A DNA stretch of 64,000 nucleotides, from NCBI RefSeq assembly GCF_037126285.1, contig NZ_CP147012.1, positions 4,548,676 through 4,612,675 of the forward strand. The letters are read 5' to 3'. This DNA comes from Bernardetia sp. MNP-M8. GTDB taxonomy: Bacteria > Bacteroidota > Bacteroidia > Cytophagales > Bernardetiaceae. Below, piece by piece: positions 27,603 to 37,697 of the stretch; the first letter of the stretch is position 1, and every line of letters begins with the position of its first letter. Made by a program: the position numbers and the translations under genes. The notes under the pieces are model-generated. The model worked only from the letters and a program-made list of their open reading frames with translations, ran no database searches and was not told where the DNA came from.

Positions 27603-28526
27603 TTATAAAGAGGTAGGTCGTCGATCTAGAAGTTTTTCTTTACTTTTTGCATGTTTGGAAACCTTTGTACGATGTCCATAAAAACGAGCATATACTTTTG
27701 TAAATTCTGCTCCAAAAAACAGAATTAAACAAGCGTAAGAAACCCAAAGCAAAATTAAGACAACTGAACCAGCTACGCCATATGTAGAAGCAGGCTCTGC
27801 AATTCCAAAATAAAGACTTAATCCTTCTTTACCCAATGTAAATAAAACTGCTGTAACAATTCCACCAATGCCGACAGTTTTCCACTGAATTTCTCTATCA
27901 GGAAGTGTTTTGAACATAAAAGCAAATAAAATTCCTATTATAATAAGTGAGATTACTATTTCAATAGCACTCATGGCATAAATCATAAAATCAGGTAGGT
28001 AATTCATCATCCAATCTGAAAGTGTAGAAATAAGCGTAGAGACGATAAGTGAAATCAATAATAAAAAAGCAATTACCATAATAAGTCCAAAAGAAGTAGC
28101 CCGATCTGTAACCAGTTTCATTATTCCACTGCCACTTGTATCAGGTTCTACTTCCCAAATATTATTAAATGACTTTTGCAGTTGAACAAAAACTCCTGTT
28201 GCACCAAAAAGGAGTGAACCAATTCCCACTACTAAAGCAAAAGTAGAATCTTGATTACTAAGTGCATTTTTTATCATTTCTTGTACAGCTTCGGCTGCTT
28301 CTTGTCCTATCATTCCAGAAATTTGTCCTGTAATTTCTCCTCTGACAGCTTCTTCTCCAAAAAGTGCACCTGCTGATTTTATTACCATAATCAGAAGACC
28401 AGGTAAAGAAAAAACCGTATAATACGCAATTACAGCACTTTCACGAAAAGGGTCAAGGGCATTCCATTCTTTAAAGGTTTCTTTGAGAAGTTTTCCTAAA
28501 TCTTTGAATTTGAATTTGTGAGCCAT
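27603..28526 (-). CDS. YihY/virulence factor BrkB family membrane protein
   Basis: The 307-residue protein has about six hydrophobic segments and the family pattern: an amphipathic start (WNALDPFRESAVIAYYTVFSLPGLLIMV), then a TAVLFTLGKEGLSLYFG block and SVVLILLWVSYACLILFFGAEFTKVYA near the end. Members were once called RNase BN or BrkB; they are inner-membrane proteins of uncertain function, with transport or envelope roles proposed. The tail is basic. Monocistronic with its own terminator. Confidence 0.9.
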   Translation of the reverse strand: MAHKFKFKDLGKLLKETFKEWNALDPFRESAVIAYYTVFSLPGLLIMVIKSAGALFGEEAVRGEITGQISGMIGQEAAEAVQEMIKNALSNQDSTFALVVGIGSLLFGATGVFVQLQKSFNNIWEVEPDTSGSGIMKLVTDRATSFGLIMVIAFLLLISLIVSTLISTLSDWMMNYLPDFMIYAMSAIEIVISLIIIGILFAFMFKTLPDREIQWKTVGIGGIVTAVLFTLGKEGLSLYFGIAEPASTYGVAGSVVLILLWVSYACLILFFGAEFTKVYARFYGHRTKVSKHAKSKEKLLDRRPTSL

Positions 28527-28656
28527 AAAATAAGTAGGTATATAAAAATAAAAAAATCAAGTTGAAAAAATGAAAAGCAATGAAAAATGGCTTTTGTATG
28601 AAATAAACTAAAATTATAACATAGAAAAAATAAATTTGTTATTGAGTTTCCAAAAT

Positions 28657-29457
28657 TTATTCTCCCAATTCTTTTGCTCTTTTCTGTGCTGCTTGCAATC
28701 CTTGTCCTATCTTATAGGATACTTCTTGTTTAGAAAAAATATTTAGCGCAGCTTCTGTTGTTCCTCCTTTTGAAGAAACTCGTTTTATCCATTCTTCACA
28801 CGAATAATTACTTCGGTTTTCTAGATGAACAGCTCCCATAAATGTTTGTGTAACCAATAGTTCGGCTTCAGAATGTGAAAAACCCATTTTTTGAGCTTCT
28901 TTTATCATGGCTTCCATAAAAAAGTAAACATACGCAGGACCACTTCCTGAGATTGCTGTTACAGCATCTATTTTTTCTTCTTCTGAAAAATAAAGCGATT
29001 TTCCTGTTGTATTAAGAAGGTTTTGAACAAAAAATAATTCATCTCTAGTAACCGATTCGTCAGCTGTAAAACCTGTCATTCCCATTCCAATTTGAGAAGG
29101 AAGGTTTGGCATAGCACGAATAACTTTTGTAGTTCCCAAACTCTTTTTTAAAGTTTCAATCTTAACCCCTGCCATAATAGACAGAACAGTTTGAGAAGGC
29201 AAAATATAGCTATTGAGCGTTTCAAATAATACTTTTGTGTCTTGGGGTTTTACAGCTAAAATAATTAATTGAACTTTTGAAACTCGTTCATCAGGAGCAG
29301 AAATAACATAAGAGTAGCCTTTTTCTCTCAAAAAGTCAGCTTTTTCAGGTGTTTTTTCTAAAATCAATAAATCATCTTTTGTAATGGAATGAGAAAGCAA
29401 AAAGCTCTCTGCATACGTTGTTCCCATATTTCCAGCACCCACAATTAGAATTTTCAT
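28657..29457 (-). CDS. proC: Pyrroline-5-carboxylate reductase
   Basis: The 266-residue protein starts with the Rossmann motif ILIVGAGNMGTTYAESF, has AVKPQD and SIMAGV blocks, and ends with the family signature SGSGPAYVYFFMEAM followed by a helical dimerisation domain with a KGGTTEAAL motif. It catalyses the last step of proline biosynthesis, reducing 1-pyrroline-5-carboxylate with NAD(P)H in the cytosol. Length is normal. It stands alone here. Confidence 0.95.
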   Translation of the reverse strand: MKILIVGAGNMGTTYAESFLLSHSITKDDLLILEKTPEKADFLREKGYSYVISAPDERVSKVQLIILAVKPQDTKVLFETLNSYILPSQTVLSIMAGVKIETLKKSLGTTKVIRAMPNLPSQIGMGMTGFTADESVTRDELFFVQNLLNTTGKSLYFSEEEKIDAVTAISGSGPAYVYFFMEAMIKEAQKMGFSHSEAELLVTQTFMGAVHLENRSNYSCEEWIKRVSSKGGTTEAALNIFSKQEVSYKIGQGLQAAQKRAKELGE

Positions 29458-29768
29458 TTTGAATTATTCGTAGAATTAAAAGTATTTTAGAAAAAAATAA
29501 AGAAATTTTGATGTTTTTTTTACTCCTCATATAGGTTACGGTCTGCCCCCCTAAATTTGTAGTATAAACCAAAGAGAAAAAGGGTTTTTAAAGAACAATT
29601 ACGAATTACGAATTACGAATTACGAATTAAAAATTACGAATTGAAAGACAATATAAGTCAATCAAATATATAAGAAATAAATTATATACGTAATTAGCTT
29701 CGCTGCTTTGGCAGGTCGTAATTGTTCACAAGTTATTATTTATCATCAAATTTACCTATTTATTTATT
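29458..29768. repeat. 311-bp intergenic region with a TTACGAA tandem array
   Basis: Between proC (-) and the coiled-coil gene (+), which diverge, lies an array of the 7-bp unit TTACGAA at 29596-29643, ending in an AATTAAAAATTACGAATTG variant that also occurs inverted at 4578-4606 and 52463-52490. A short C-run (GCCCCCC, about 29544) is unusual for this AT-rich DNA. Both divergent promoters must lie here, but none matches the consensus well. Confidence 0.7.
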
Positions 29769-30731
29769 ATGGACAAGAATCAAATTAAAAATGACTTTTC
29801 TTCGCTTCTCAAAAACTATTATCATCAGCGTCATGAAGTGATTACCAAAGAAGAATCAGTGGCTAAAGTAAAAGAAATTACACTTTTACAAACAGCTCGT
29901 ACCTACACACCTGATAATATTATCAAAGGACTTGGAACGCTTCAACTTACCTTTGCTGATACGCTTACTCAATGGTCTAAAAAACTACAAGATGAGTCTG
30001 AAAAACGTTCGCAGATTGAGGAGGCTATCGAAATAGAAAAGAAAAGATTGAAAAACTTACACCAAGTAAAATTAGCTGCTGATGCGTTGTATTTATTAAA
30101 ACAAGAACACGAATCAAAGTTGGCTGAACTTACTGAAGCACATCAAAAAAGAATGGAATTGATGGCAAATTCTCGCAAGGAAGATGAGGCATTTTGGAAA
30201 AAGGAAACAGAGCTTTTTGAAAAAGAAGTAAAAGAATCAGAAGAGCGCACAAAGAAAACTCGTTTGCAAGAAGAAGAACGATTTGCATATGATTTGGAAC
30301 GTAACACACAATTGGCAACAGATGCGTTTGAAGCTCAGAAAAAACAATCACATCGCAAACTAGAGCAACAAAAAGCTGAAAAAGAAAAAGCATGGACGTT
30401 GCGTGAAGAAGTTTTGGCAGAGAAAGATGAAAAACACCAAAAAAATCTTGTTTTGATTGCCGAATTTGATGAAAAACTTAAAGAAGAAGTCAAAAAAGCA
30501 AGAGAAAAAGGAGCTAATGAAGCTACAAAAGAAGGAAAAGCAGTTGCTGAATTAATGGAAAAAGAAGAAGCTGCCAACGAACAAATCTTTGCCGAACAGA
30601 TAGAAGATTTGAAATTGAATGTAGAGACTGGAAAAGTAGAAGTTGATAATCTGACAATTCAACTCAAACATGCTTTAGAGCAAGTACAATCACTTTCTTT
30701 GAGAGCATTTGATAACCCAACTTCTAAATAA
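29769..30731 (+). CDS. Coiled-coil protein A (related to the next gene)
   Basis: The 320-residue protein is almost entirely charged heptad-type helix (about residues 75-310), with no signal peptide or membrane segment. The first 70 residues (LLKNYYHQRHEVITKEESVAKV, then GLGTLQLTFADTLTQWSKKL) are less repetitive and may form a head. It shares with the downstream protein the block EKAWTLREEVLAEKDEKHQK, a similar head (a small domain before the rod) and a similar end (leucine heptads, then L-R/K-A-F/I-D). Such proteins can build cytoplasmic filaments or scaffolds; function is unknown. No enzyme domain is seen. Confidence 0.65.
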   Translation: MDKNQIKNDFSSLLKNYYHQRHEVITKEESVAKVKEITLLQTARTYTPDNIIKGLGTLQLTFADTLTQWSKKLQDESEKRSQIEEAIEIEKKRLKNLHQVKLAADALYLLKQEHESKLAELTEAHQKRMELMANSRKEDEAFWKKETELFEKEVKESEERTKKTRLQEEERFAYDLERNTQLATDAFEAQKKQSHRKLEQQKAEKEKAWTLREEVLAEKDEKHQKNLVLIAEFDEKLKEEVKKAREKGANEATKEGKAVAELMEKEEAANEQIFAEQIEDLKLNVETGKVEVDNLTIQLKHALEQVQSLSLRAFDNPTSK

Positions 30732-30847
30732 ATTTATTCATCTAACCTTTTTGATAAATAAAAAATCTGCTCAAAATCCGTAGGAATCTACTTTATCAAA
30801 TTTTTTATTTAAAAATCCTTTCAAAACCTTCTAAAAAAAATAGCATT

Positions 30848-31969
30848 ATGGCAGTTTCAATGAAAAGCACTAAAAAAGAGATTCTTGATGCATATCAAGA
30901 CCTTATAAGAGAAAATAAATCACTTCAAGCAGAAGTAACCAAACTAAAAGTAGAAAATAAAACGCTGCAAAGCAATTTGGAGAATAATATAACTTCTCAA
31001 AAATCTGCACCAAAAACTCAAAGTTTTGCTAAAGCAGAACCAAAACAAATTTCAACTACTAATTTGGGTGGTGGTTATCAGTCTGTAGAAAGTGTTGTTA
31101 CAGCATTTGAGCATATTAAAGGAAATGTAGGTATTGCAATTAGTGGGCTTTCAGATAATCTGACAAAAGAGGCTGCAAACTTAGCCGTTTTGCAAGATGA
31201 AAGCAACCAAATCGAAACGCAACTTTTAGAGCTTCATCAGATTGAGGAAGCAGAAGAAAACACGCTTTCAAAACTTATTCAAGAATATATTGAAAAGTCA
31301 GAATCTTTCGAAAAAATCATCACTCAAACGGGAAAAGAACAGTTAAAAGCTGAAGAAGAAGCTAAAAAAGCTTATGAAGAAGCTGAAGATTTGCACAACT
31401 CAACACTTAGTGAGCGTAAAAAAGAATGGCAAACTAAGCTGGATAGAGAAGAAGAAACCTATCATTATGAAAAGAATTTGGCTCGTCAGCAAATAAAAGA
31501 TGAAGCTATGCAGCTTGCTAAATCTCGTACTGAAGAATTGGAAAATCTTAAAGAAGAACAAGAAAAAGAGTGGACATTGCGTGAAAAACTTTTAGCTGAA
31601 AAAGAAGAGAGTTACGAAAAAGCAACTGAAAAAGCTGAAGAACTTCCTAAGAAGTTGGATAGCGAAACTAAGCGAGCTTATGAAAGTACAAAAGCAGCTA
31701 TTCAGAGAGATAATAAAGCAAAATCTGATTTGTTGGCAAAAGAAAACGAAGGCAAAAAGCGTATTGCAGAACGTCAAATCAATGCTCTTTCTAGCAAAAT
31801 TACGCAGCAAAATGAGCAAATCAAGTCATTAAATACTCAATTGACAGGTGCATTGAAAGAAGCAAAAGAATTAGCTATCAAAGCTATAGATGGAGCTTCG
31901 GGTGCAAAATCATTGGCTGCTTTGCGTGAAGTTGCTTTTGAGCAATCCAAACAAAATGGTAAAAAGTAA
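30848..31969 (+). CDS. Coiled-coil protein B (related to the previous gene)
   Basis: The 373-residue protein has an N-terminal leucine-zipper-like segment (about 10-50), a Ser/Lys/Gln linker, a middle block (SVESVVTAFEHIKGNVGIAIS) and a long coiled coil (about 100-345). EKEWTLREKLLAEKEESYEK matches the corresponding block of protein A, so the two are distant paralogues. It ends QSKQNGKK. It lies 116 bp downstream of A on the same strand and ahead of a terminator, so an operon is likely. The pair may heteropolymerise; no function is known to me. Confidence 0.65.
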   Translation: MAVSMKSTKKEILDAYQDLIRENKSLQAEVTKLKVENKTLQSNLENNITSQKSAPKTQSFAKAEPKQISTTNLGGGYQSVESVVTAFEHIKGNVGIAISGLSDNLTKEAANLAVLQDESNQIETQLLELHQIEEAEENTLSKLIQEYIEKSESFEKIITQTGKEQLKAEEEAKKAYEEAEDLHNSTLSERKKEWQTKLDREEETYHYEKNLARQQIKDEAMQLAKSRTEELENLKEEQEKEWTLREKLLAEKEESYEKATEKAEELPKKLDSETKRAYESTKAAIQRDNKAKSDLLAKENEGKKRIAERQINALSSKITQQNEQIKSLNTQLTGALKEAKELAIKAIDGASGAKSLAALREVAFEQSKQNGKK

Positions 31970-31995
31970 GAAGTAAGTTTTTTATCTACTAAACA

Positions 31996-32047
31996 GAAAA
32001 GCCTATCTAATTCTTCACTCAATAGAAAAATTAGGTAGGTTTTTTTG
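31996..32047 (+). terminator. Terminator after the coiled-coil pair
   Basis: AAAAGCCTATCTAATT and AATTAGG(T)AGG arms form a hairpin with a few G-U or mismatched pairs, then a T-run (32040-32046). It closes the coiled-coil gene pair. Confidence 0.75.
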
Positions 32048-32149
32048 AATTTGTAATTATCTATCAAAACTATTATGAGTTATTTTGTTTATATTAGAAG
32101 ATAATATTTTTTTTTATTGTTGCTGATTTGTAATTTATAAAACTTTTAT

Positions 32150-32749
32150 ATGAATTTTTTAGCTCACTTTTTTCTATCTAATAGAATAGAAAACATAATC
32201 ATAGGTAATTTTTTGGGTGATTTTGTGAGAGGAAATAAATATAAAGAATATCCTAATGAAATAGCAAAAGGAATTATGTTGCATCGCAATATTGATACTT
32301 TTACAGATAAGCATCCTATTATTTTACAAACCAATAAACGTTTGCATGCTGATTTTGGAAAATACGCACCTGTGATTACAGATATTTATTACGACCATTT
32401 TCTAGGATTACATTTCAATAAATATAAATTTGAAAATCAAAGTGAAATCTATAATTTAACGGATTTTTCAACGTTTATATATCAGGTTTTAGAGAAAAAT
32501 TATGATATTTTACCATCTTTAGCACAGCAAGTGTTTTTGAAAATGAAAGAGCAAGATTGGCTCACACATTATGCAACTTTATATGGAATGGAGCAATCGC
32601 TCAATGGACTTTCCCACAGAGCAAAATATGCCACCAATTTATATGAGTCGTATAATTTTTTGAAACAGAATTATTCTGATATTGAAAAAGATTTTTTATT
32701 GTTTTTTCCAGATATTATGCAATTTGTTCATGAAAAATTAAATGAATAA
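32150..32749 (+). CDS. Acyl carrier protein phosphodiesterase (ACPD/DUF479)
   Basis: The 199-residue protein matches the ACP phosphodiesterase family: start MNFLAHFFLSN, GNFLGDFVRG, LHRNIDTFTDKHP and DIYYDHFLGLHF, where the His and Asp residues of this HD-like fold bind metal. The E. coli enzyme (AcpH) removes 4'-phosphopantetheine from acyl carrier protein. Length is typical. It stands alone before the TPR kinase gene. Confidence 0.9.
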   Translation: MNFLAHFFLSNRIENIIIGNFLGDFVRGNKYKEYPNEIAKGIMLHRNIDTFTDKHPIILQTNKRLHADFGKYAPVITDIYYDHFLGLHFNKYKFENQSEIYNLTDFSTFIYQVLEKNYDILPSLAQQVFLKMKEQDWLTHYATLYGMEQSLNGLSHRAKYATNLYESYNFLKQNYSDIEKDFLLFFPDIMQFVHEKLNE

Positions 32750-32858
32750 ATTTGCAAATGAATGAGTTTTTGTATTTTTACTTTTAGAATTTTTGTTATT
32801 TTATCAAATAGCTTATCTTTTTCTATATGAGCTTTTAGTTGTTTGTTATTTTATTTAT

Positions 32859-35171
32859 ATGAATCGTCTTAATCCATATTATTTTTTTTACTCTAGTAAG
32901 ATGAAAAATTATTTTTCTTTTTTGAAAAATGGATTAAATTGTATTTCTTTTTTTGAAAAAAATAGGTATAGCTGTTTGAAATTAACTTTATTCTTTATTC
33001 TTTTCTCTTTTTTTCCTTTTATAGCTCATTCTTATAATCAAAATATCAAAGAGTTAGATAGTTTGATTCAAGCATTAGAATTACGCCAAAAAGAAGATAC
33101 AGTCAAACTTTTTCTTTACAATTCTATTGTTAGTAGGGCAATAAAAAATGATAATGAAACAGCCTATAAATATGCTCAAAAGGGATATGACTTAGGACAA
33201 AAAATTCATCCTACTCGTTTAGTTGCCATTTCTTCTTATCAATATGCTAAAGTTTTGCAAATCAATGGAGAACACTTAAAAGCAGTACAGATAATAGAAG
33301 ATCAAATTTCTACCTTTCAAAATTTTAAGGAAACTCCTCCTCCTTTTTTGTATCATCAGCTAGGAAAAATATATGATGAAACTGGAAATAAAGTAGAGGC
33401 CTTAAATAGTTATTTGAGAGCTTTTGAGCTTTGGAGAAGCTATAAAAATCCATTATTGACAAAAGAAGATTTTTATCAAAGTATTGCCACTCTTTATCTT
33501 GAAAGTGAGCAGTATAAAGAGGCTCAATATTACTATGAAGAATTATTAAAATGGACTATTAAAGAAAGCAGCAATAAGAACGAAGATATAAATGAAAACA
33601 AAAAAATACAAGCGATTGCTTCTCAAGGGCTTGTGCGAGTGTTTATAGCCAAGAAAGAATATGATGATGCTTTATTTTATCTACAAAAATCAGAAGAGTT
33701 TTGTATAGGAAAATCTAAAAGAAAATGTTTATTAGCTACTTACGATTTGTATTCAGAGTTATACTTTACAAGGTTTGATTATAATTTAGCTAAAAAATAT
33801 GCTTTTGATGCTCTACAAATTGCTGAACAGTTAGGAGAACAACAACAAGCAATTTTGCTTTCTATTCGTTTGGGAGATATTTATAGAGCAGAAGGTTCTT
33901 ACGATAAAGCAGAATTATTTTTGAGACGAGCTGAAAAAACAGCTTTATCTTTAGATAATAATTTGTTGTACAAGCAGCTTTATTTTTCATTTGCTAGTTT
34001 GTATGAAAAAAGCCAAAAAGATAAAATGGCACTAAATTATTACAGAAAGTATTTGGTATATAAGGACTCTGTAAATAATGAGGTTTCTATTCGTAAAATA
34101 AATAGTCTTCAAATGCAGTTTGAGCAAGAACGACACCGACAAGAGATAGACGTTTTGCAACTCAATCAACGTGAAAAACAACTTCAACAAGAGGCAGAAG
34201 TAGAAATAGCACAAATGTTTAATATTATCGCATTAATTGTTGTTATTGCATTGGGTATATTTATATTTCTGATTTATAATCGCTATCGTTTTGGGGAACG
34301 AACACAGAAAATGCTCAAAAATCAAAGTCATTCTATTCAAAAACAAAATCAGGAGTTACAGTCTATGAACGAACAACTTGTAGAGTCAAAGAAAGAACTA
34401 AATGCTATCAATAAAACCAAAGATCGTTTTTTCTCTATTGTTGCCCATGACCTCAAAGGACCTCTAAATTCTCTAAAAGGATATTCTCACCTTATTTCTA
34501 CGTTTGGCGATAAACTTCCAAAAGAAGAAATAATTAGCATGGCAGCCGACCAAGAACGAACACTAGATAATTTGTATAAATTTTTAGAAGATTTACTTTC
34601 TTGGTCAAGAATTCAGATGAAAGCAGTAGCCTCAGAACCTCAAAATATAGAATTAAAGAATGTCGTTGATAAAATGTGTGAAATATTAATGCCTTTAATA
34701 GAAGAGAAAGAAATTGATGCAAAGTGTATTGATGTAGAGGGAAAACAGGTTTTTGCAGATGAAAATGCTGTATTTACGGTTATGAGAAATTTAGTTTCTA
34801 ATGCTGTTAAGTTTACACCTAGAAAAGGAATAATACGAGTAAAAGCAGAAATAGAAAAAAATAAGGAAGGAAATAATACAGGTTTTACCAAAATATCAAT
34901 AATAGATACAGGTGTTGGAATGCCAAAATCAGTTTCTCAGAAACTCTTCAAATTAGATAATAAATATTCTACAAAAGGAACAGAAGGAGAAAAAGGAACA
35001 GGTTTAGGACTAATAATTTGTAAAGAATTTGTAGAACAAAATGGAGGGGAAATAGGTGTAGAAAGCATAGAAGGAGAAGGAACAACATTTTGGTTTACGC
35101 TTCCAAGTTTTGATTCATCACAAGAAAAAATAATTATAAAAAAAGAGATTCCAATTGAAACAATAGATTAA
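32859..35171 (+). CDS. TPR-containing sensor histidine kinase
   Basis: Starts at 32859 (770 aa) and 32901 (756 aa) are both possible; the latter is closer to the export signal ([19 protein letters not shown]). The periplasmic part holds tetratricopeptide repeats (about 60-430). One membrane helix ([19 protein letters not shown]) leads to a coiled coil, a HisKA dimerisation domain with the phospho-acceptor His in [15 protein letters not shown], and a HATPase domain ([29 protein letters not shown]). No receiver domain is fused and no response regulator gene is adjacent, so the partner is elsewhere. The next gene starts 6 bp later. Confidence 0.9.
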   Translation: MNRLNPYYFFYSSKMKNYFSFLKNGLNCISFFEKNRYSCLKLTLFFILFSFFPFIAHSYNQNIKELDSLIQALELRQKEDTVKLFLYNSIVSRAIKNDNETAYKYAQKGYDLGQKIHPTRLVAISSYQYAKVLQINGEHLKAVQIIEDQISTFQNFKETPPPFLYHQLGKIYDETGNKVEALNSYLRAFELWRSYKNPLLTKEDFYQSIATLYLESEQYKEAQYYYEELLKWTIKESSNKNEDINENKKIQAIASQGLVRVFIAKKEYDDALFYLQKSEEFCIGKSKRKCLLATYDLYSELYFTRFDYNLAKKYAFDALQIAEQLGEQQQAILLSIRLGDIYRAEGSYDKAELFLRRAEKTALSLDNNLLYKQLYFSFASLYEKSQKDKMALNYYRKYLVYKDSVNNEVSIRKINSLQMQFEQERHRQEIDVLQLNQREKQLQQEAEVEIAQMFNIIALIVVIALGIFIFLIYNRYRFGERTQKMLKNQSHSIQKQNQELQSMNEQLVESKKELNAINKTKDRFFSIVAHDLKGPLNSLKGYSHLISTFGDKLPKEEIISMAADQERTLDNLYKFLEDLLSWSRIQMKAVASEPQNIELKNVVDKMCEILMPLIEEKEIDAKCIDVEGKQVFADENAVFTVMRNLVSNAVKFTPRKGIIRVKAEIEKNKEGNNTGFTKISIIDTGVGMPKSVSQKLFKLDNKYSTKGTEGEKGTGLGLIICKEFVEQNGGEIGVESIEGEGTTFWFTLPSFDSSQEKIIIKKEIPIETID

Positions 35172-35177
35172 AATTAG

Positions 35178-36035
35178 ATGAAATACCCATTTTTATTTAT
35201 CTTATCATTATTCCATTTTTACTCTATTCTAGCTCAAAATGATACCTTGCTTTTGCAAAAAGAAGTAGTATTTGAAAGTGAAATTATTTTGAGTAATATT
35301 GATACGTATGGACGTATTTATATTTGTGATAAGAAAGGAGTGATTAAACGTTTGGATACATTGGGAAATACAGAATTAGTTTTCTCACCCTCTTCTTCTA
35401 TTGCTCCAACTCATTTTAATGTAAAAAATCCAAATCAAATTTTTGTTTTTTATCAAGAACTACAAGAGTGGGTAATCTTAAATCGTTTTCTTACAGAGAT
35501 AGAGCGTTACAAAATTTCTGAAAAAATAGAAAGTAATCAGTATGGTGAAATTGGTTTTGTAAGGCTACTATCTCCTTCACCAAATAATACGCTTTGGTTT
35601 TTTGATGAGTCAGATTTTAGCTTGAAAAACTATGATATTTTGAATAAACAAATTTTATCTCAAACACCTTTAGGATTACTATTGAAAAATGAAGATTATC
35701 CTATTTCACATTTAGAATTTTATCAAGGACAAATTTTTTTAGGTGTAAAAGAACAAGGCATATTGGTTTTTGATAGCTTTGGAAACTATAAAACAGTATT
35801 AGATTTTCCAAAATGGAATACTATTACTTTTGCAAAAGAGTTTATTCTAATTACAGAAAAAGAAAAAGTTATCAAAAAGGGACTTTATGATGAAAGTATA
35901 GAAGAAATAGCTATTTTAAATATAAATAAAGATAGCAAAACAGAGAACCCAATAAATTACTTTTTTGAGTGTAATCTAAAACACTATCAAATTACTAATG
36001 ACAGAATGTATATCTCTACTATTTCTATAAAATGA
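35178..36035 (+). CDS. Secreted beta-propeller-like protein of unknown function
   Basis: The 285-residue protein has a signal peptide (KYPFLFILSLFHFYSILAQ) and repeated short beta strands: YGRIYICDKKGVIKRLDTLG, NTLWFFDESDFSLKNYD, GQIFLGVKEQGILVFDSFG. These look like blades of a propeller (6-bladed-type). It follows the histidine kinase by 6 bp, so it is probably co-transcribed and may work with its periplasmic sensor. In many Bacteroidota such proteins neighbour biogenesis genes (e.g. close to DNA-uptake or tRNA genes); I do not assign a function. Confidence 0.65.
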   Translation: MKYPFLFILSLFHFYSILAQNDTLLLQKEVVFESEIILSNIDTYGRIYICDKKGVIKRLDTLGNTELVFSPSSSIAPTHFNVKNPNQIFVFYQELQEWVILNRFLTEIERYKISEKIESNQYGEIGFVRLLSPSPNNTLWFFDESDFSLKNYDILNKQILSQTPLGLLLKNEDYPISHLEFYQGQIFLGVKEQGILVFDSFGNYKTVLDFPKWNTITFAKEFILITEKEKVIKKGLYDESIEEIAILNINKDSKTENPINYFFECNLKHYQITNDRMYISTISIK

Positions 36036-36219
36036 TAACAAAATAAGATGTTCATTCAATTTTTTTAAGATTTTCTCGTTAAATTAAGTAGTATTGTTTA
36101 TTTTTGAACTTATATTAAGTAAATTTCAAATGTTTTTTATAAAAAATATCAATTACAGAATCAAAAAAGAAATCTTCAAATCCTATACATTAATAAGTAT
36201 TTTAGTTATGACCACTATT

Positions 36220-37095
36220 ATGAAAAAAACATTTTTTCTATCTCTGCTTTTCTGCTTAGCTATTACCTATCAATTACAAGCACAAAACTTCTCTTACTCA
36301 GGCTTTAAGACAGGCTTATCAGTTGGACGTGCGCCTATTTCCTTTGAGAAAGTAAAGATACCAGAAGTTATGGATATTATAGATATAGATACTATACCAA
36401 TTGTACCTGTTTTAAATTTGTTAGAAGTAGAGAATGAAAAAAGCAATGGCAAATTCAATGTGGGTTTGCAGTTTGGTGTTTTTGCAGGAAAAGAATTTAC
36501 CAAAACTATCGGAATGCGTATGGAGCTAAACTATGTTCAGATGGGACGAGTTGATACAATTAATTATAATCAACGTCAGAAATATAGCCTAAGTTATTTT
36601 TCATTTGACCCTATGTTACAACTTCGTATAGCTCCAAAAAGTCGTAATCATTTCTATATTTTGGCAGGTCCTTCAGCTCGTCTTTTGGTAGGAAATAAGG
36701 CATCAGGAATAGAAGGAGTAGCACCTTTAGATGTTCGTCAGACTGATTTGGGAGCTAATCTAGGGTTTAGTTATTTAGTAGGACTTACTCCTTATCTCTA
36801 TTTAACTCTTGAGGCTCGTGCTTATTATGGACTTATGAATATCGCACAAAAACCGAAAGAAAATTCAGTTCCTATATCTAAATATGTAAATGCTCAAAAT
36901 TCTGTGTTGACAGCATTGTTCTCAGATCCTCCAGGAGAAATAAGTCCAGAAACAGCTCAAACACTTGTAGATGTTCAAGAACACGGATTAAATAATAATT
37001 ATAAAATATCAAATCAAGGAGCTACTTTCAGTATTGGTTTCTGTGTTCCTTTGCGTCCAAAAGCAGACAAATTGATTAAAATGAAGAAACAATAA
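36220..37095 (+). CDS. PorT-like outer-membrane beta-barrel protein
   Basis: The ATG at 36220 gives 291 aa starting with a clean signal peptide (KKTFFLSLLFCLAITYQLQAQ); the longer ORF from 36094 would bury it. The mature part has alternating strands of an outer-membrane beta barrel (GFKTGLSVGRAP; GLQFGVFAGKEFTKTIGMRMELNYV; FYILAGPSARLLVG), as in PorT/OmpW-like outer-membrane proteins common in Bacteroidota, ending FSIGFCVPL followed by a short tail. Function is unknown; a structural or transport role is likely. A perfect palindromic terminator follows. Confidence 0.75.
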   Translation: MKKTFFLSLLFCLAITYQLQAQNFSYSGFKTGLSVGRAPISFEKVKIPEVMDIIDIDTIPIVPVLNLLEVENEKSNGKFNVGLQFGVFAGKEFTKTIGMRMELNYVQMGRVDTINYNQRQKYSLSYFSFDPMLQLRIAPKSRNHFYILAGPSARLLVGNKASGIEGVAPLDVRQTDLGANLGFSYLVGLTPYLYLTLEARAYYGLMNIAQKPKENSVPISKYVNAQNSVLTALFSDPPGEISPETAQTLVDVQEHGLNNNYKISNQGATFSIGFCVPLRPKADKLIKMKKQ

Positions 37096-37121
37096 TTCTT
37101 TTTAGAAAAAGTATAAAAAGT

Positions 37122-37157
37122 AAAAGCCAGACAATTTTTAAAAATTGTCTGGCTTTT
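37122..37157. terminator. Bidirectional terminator, perfect 18-bp arms
   Basis: The arms 37122-37139 and 37140-37157 are exact complements with no unpaired base between them. The right side ends in a T-run. It separates the barrel gene (+) from the IscA-type gene (-), which converge. Confidence 0.9.
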
Positions 37158-37179
37158 TTTGTTGAAATCAGAGTAAGTT

Positions 37180-37506
37180 TTAAACTGAAAAACTTTCTCC
37201 ACATCCACACGTACGTGAAGCATTTGGATTTACAAATTGAAACCCTTTTCCGTTTAATCCATCTGTAAAATCAAGTGAAGTACCTAAAAGATACAACAAA
37301 CTCTTTTTATCGACTAATATTTTGATGCCTTTATCTTCAAATACTTGATCTGAATCTTGAATAGAAGCATCAAAAGCTAGGTCGTACATAAGTCCTGAAC
37401 ACCCTCCTCCTTGTACGGACACACGGATATTACTATCAGGAGCATGATTTTCTTGTTGTTTGAGCTGACCAATTTGAGTCGCTGCTTTGTCTGTAATTGT
37501 AATCAT
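37180..37506 (-). CDS. Iron-sulfur cluster assembly protein, IscA/HesB/ErpA family
   Basis: The 108-residue protein has the three conserved cysteines of A-type carriers: one in GGGCSGLMYDLAFD (about residue 35), and two in the C-terminal CGCGESFSV. Members bind Fe-S clusters or iron and hand them to apo-proteins. It is cytoplasmic with a normal length. It is the first gene of this minus-strand block that does not belong to the sugar cluster. Confidence 0.93.
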   Translation of the reverse strand: MITITDKAATQIGQLKQQENHAPDSNIRVSVQGGGCSGLMYDLAFDASIQDSDQVFEDKGIKILVDKKSLLYLLGTSLDFTDGLNGKGFQFVNPNASRTCGCGESFSV

Positions 37507-37697
37507 AACGTTTCGTTTACTAGCGTATATATTTTATTCTAGCCAGAATTGAAAGTTCTGTGAACTCTTTATTGATTAAAAATAAATAATTGTCTTTTAA
37601 AAATTAACTGATTTTCTGTAAAATCAACTTATATTTTAAAACGTCTTTTGAAGGAATAAAGTTTTAAATTCTAAATTTTGTTTAGAATCATTCAAAA

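Noticed and set aside
29596-29643. TTACGAA array as a CRISPR
   Set aside because: The unit is 7 bp, tandem and without unique spacers; no cas genes are present.
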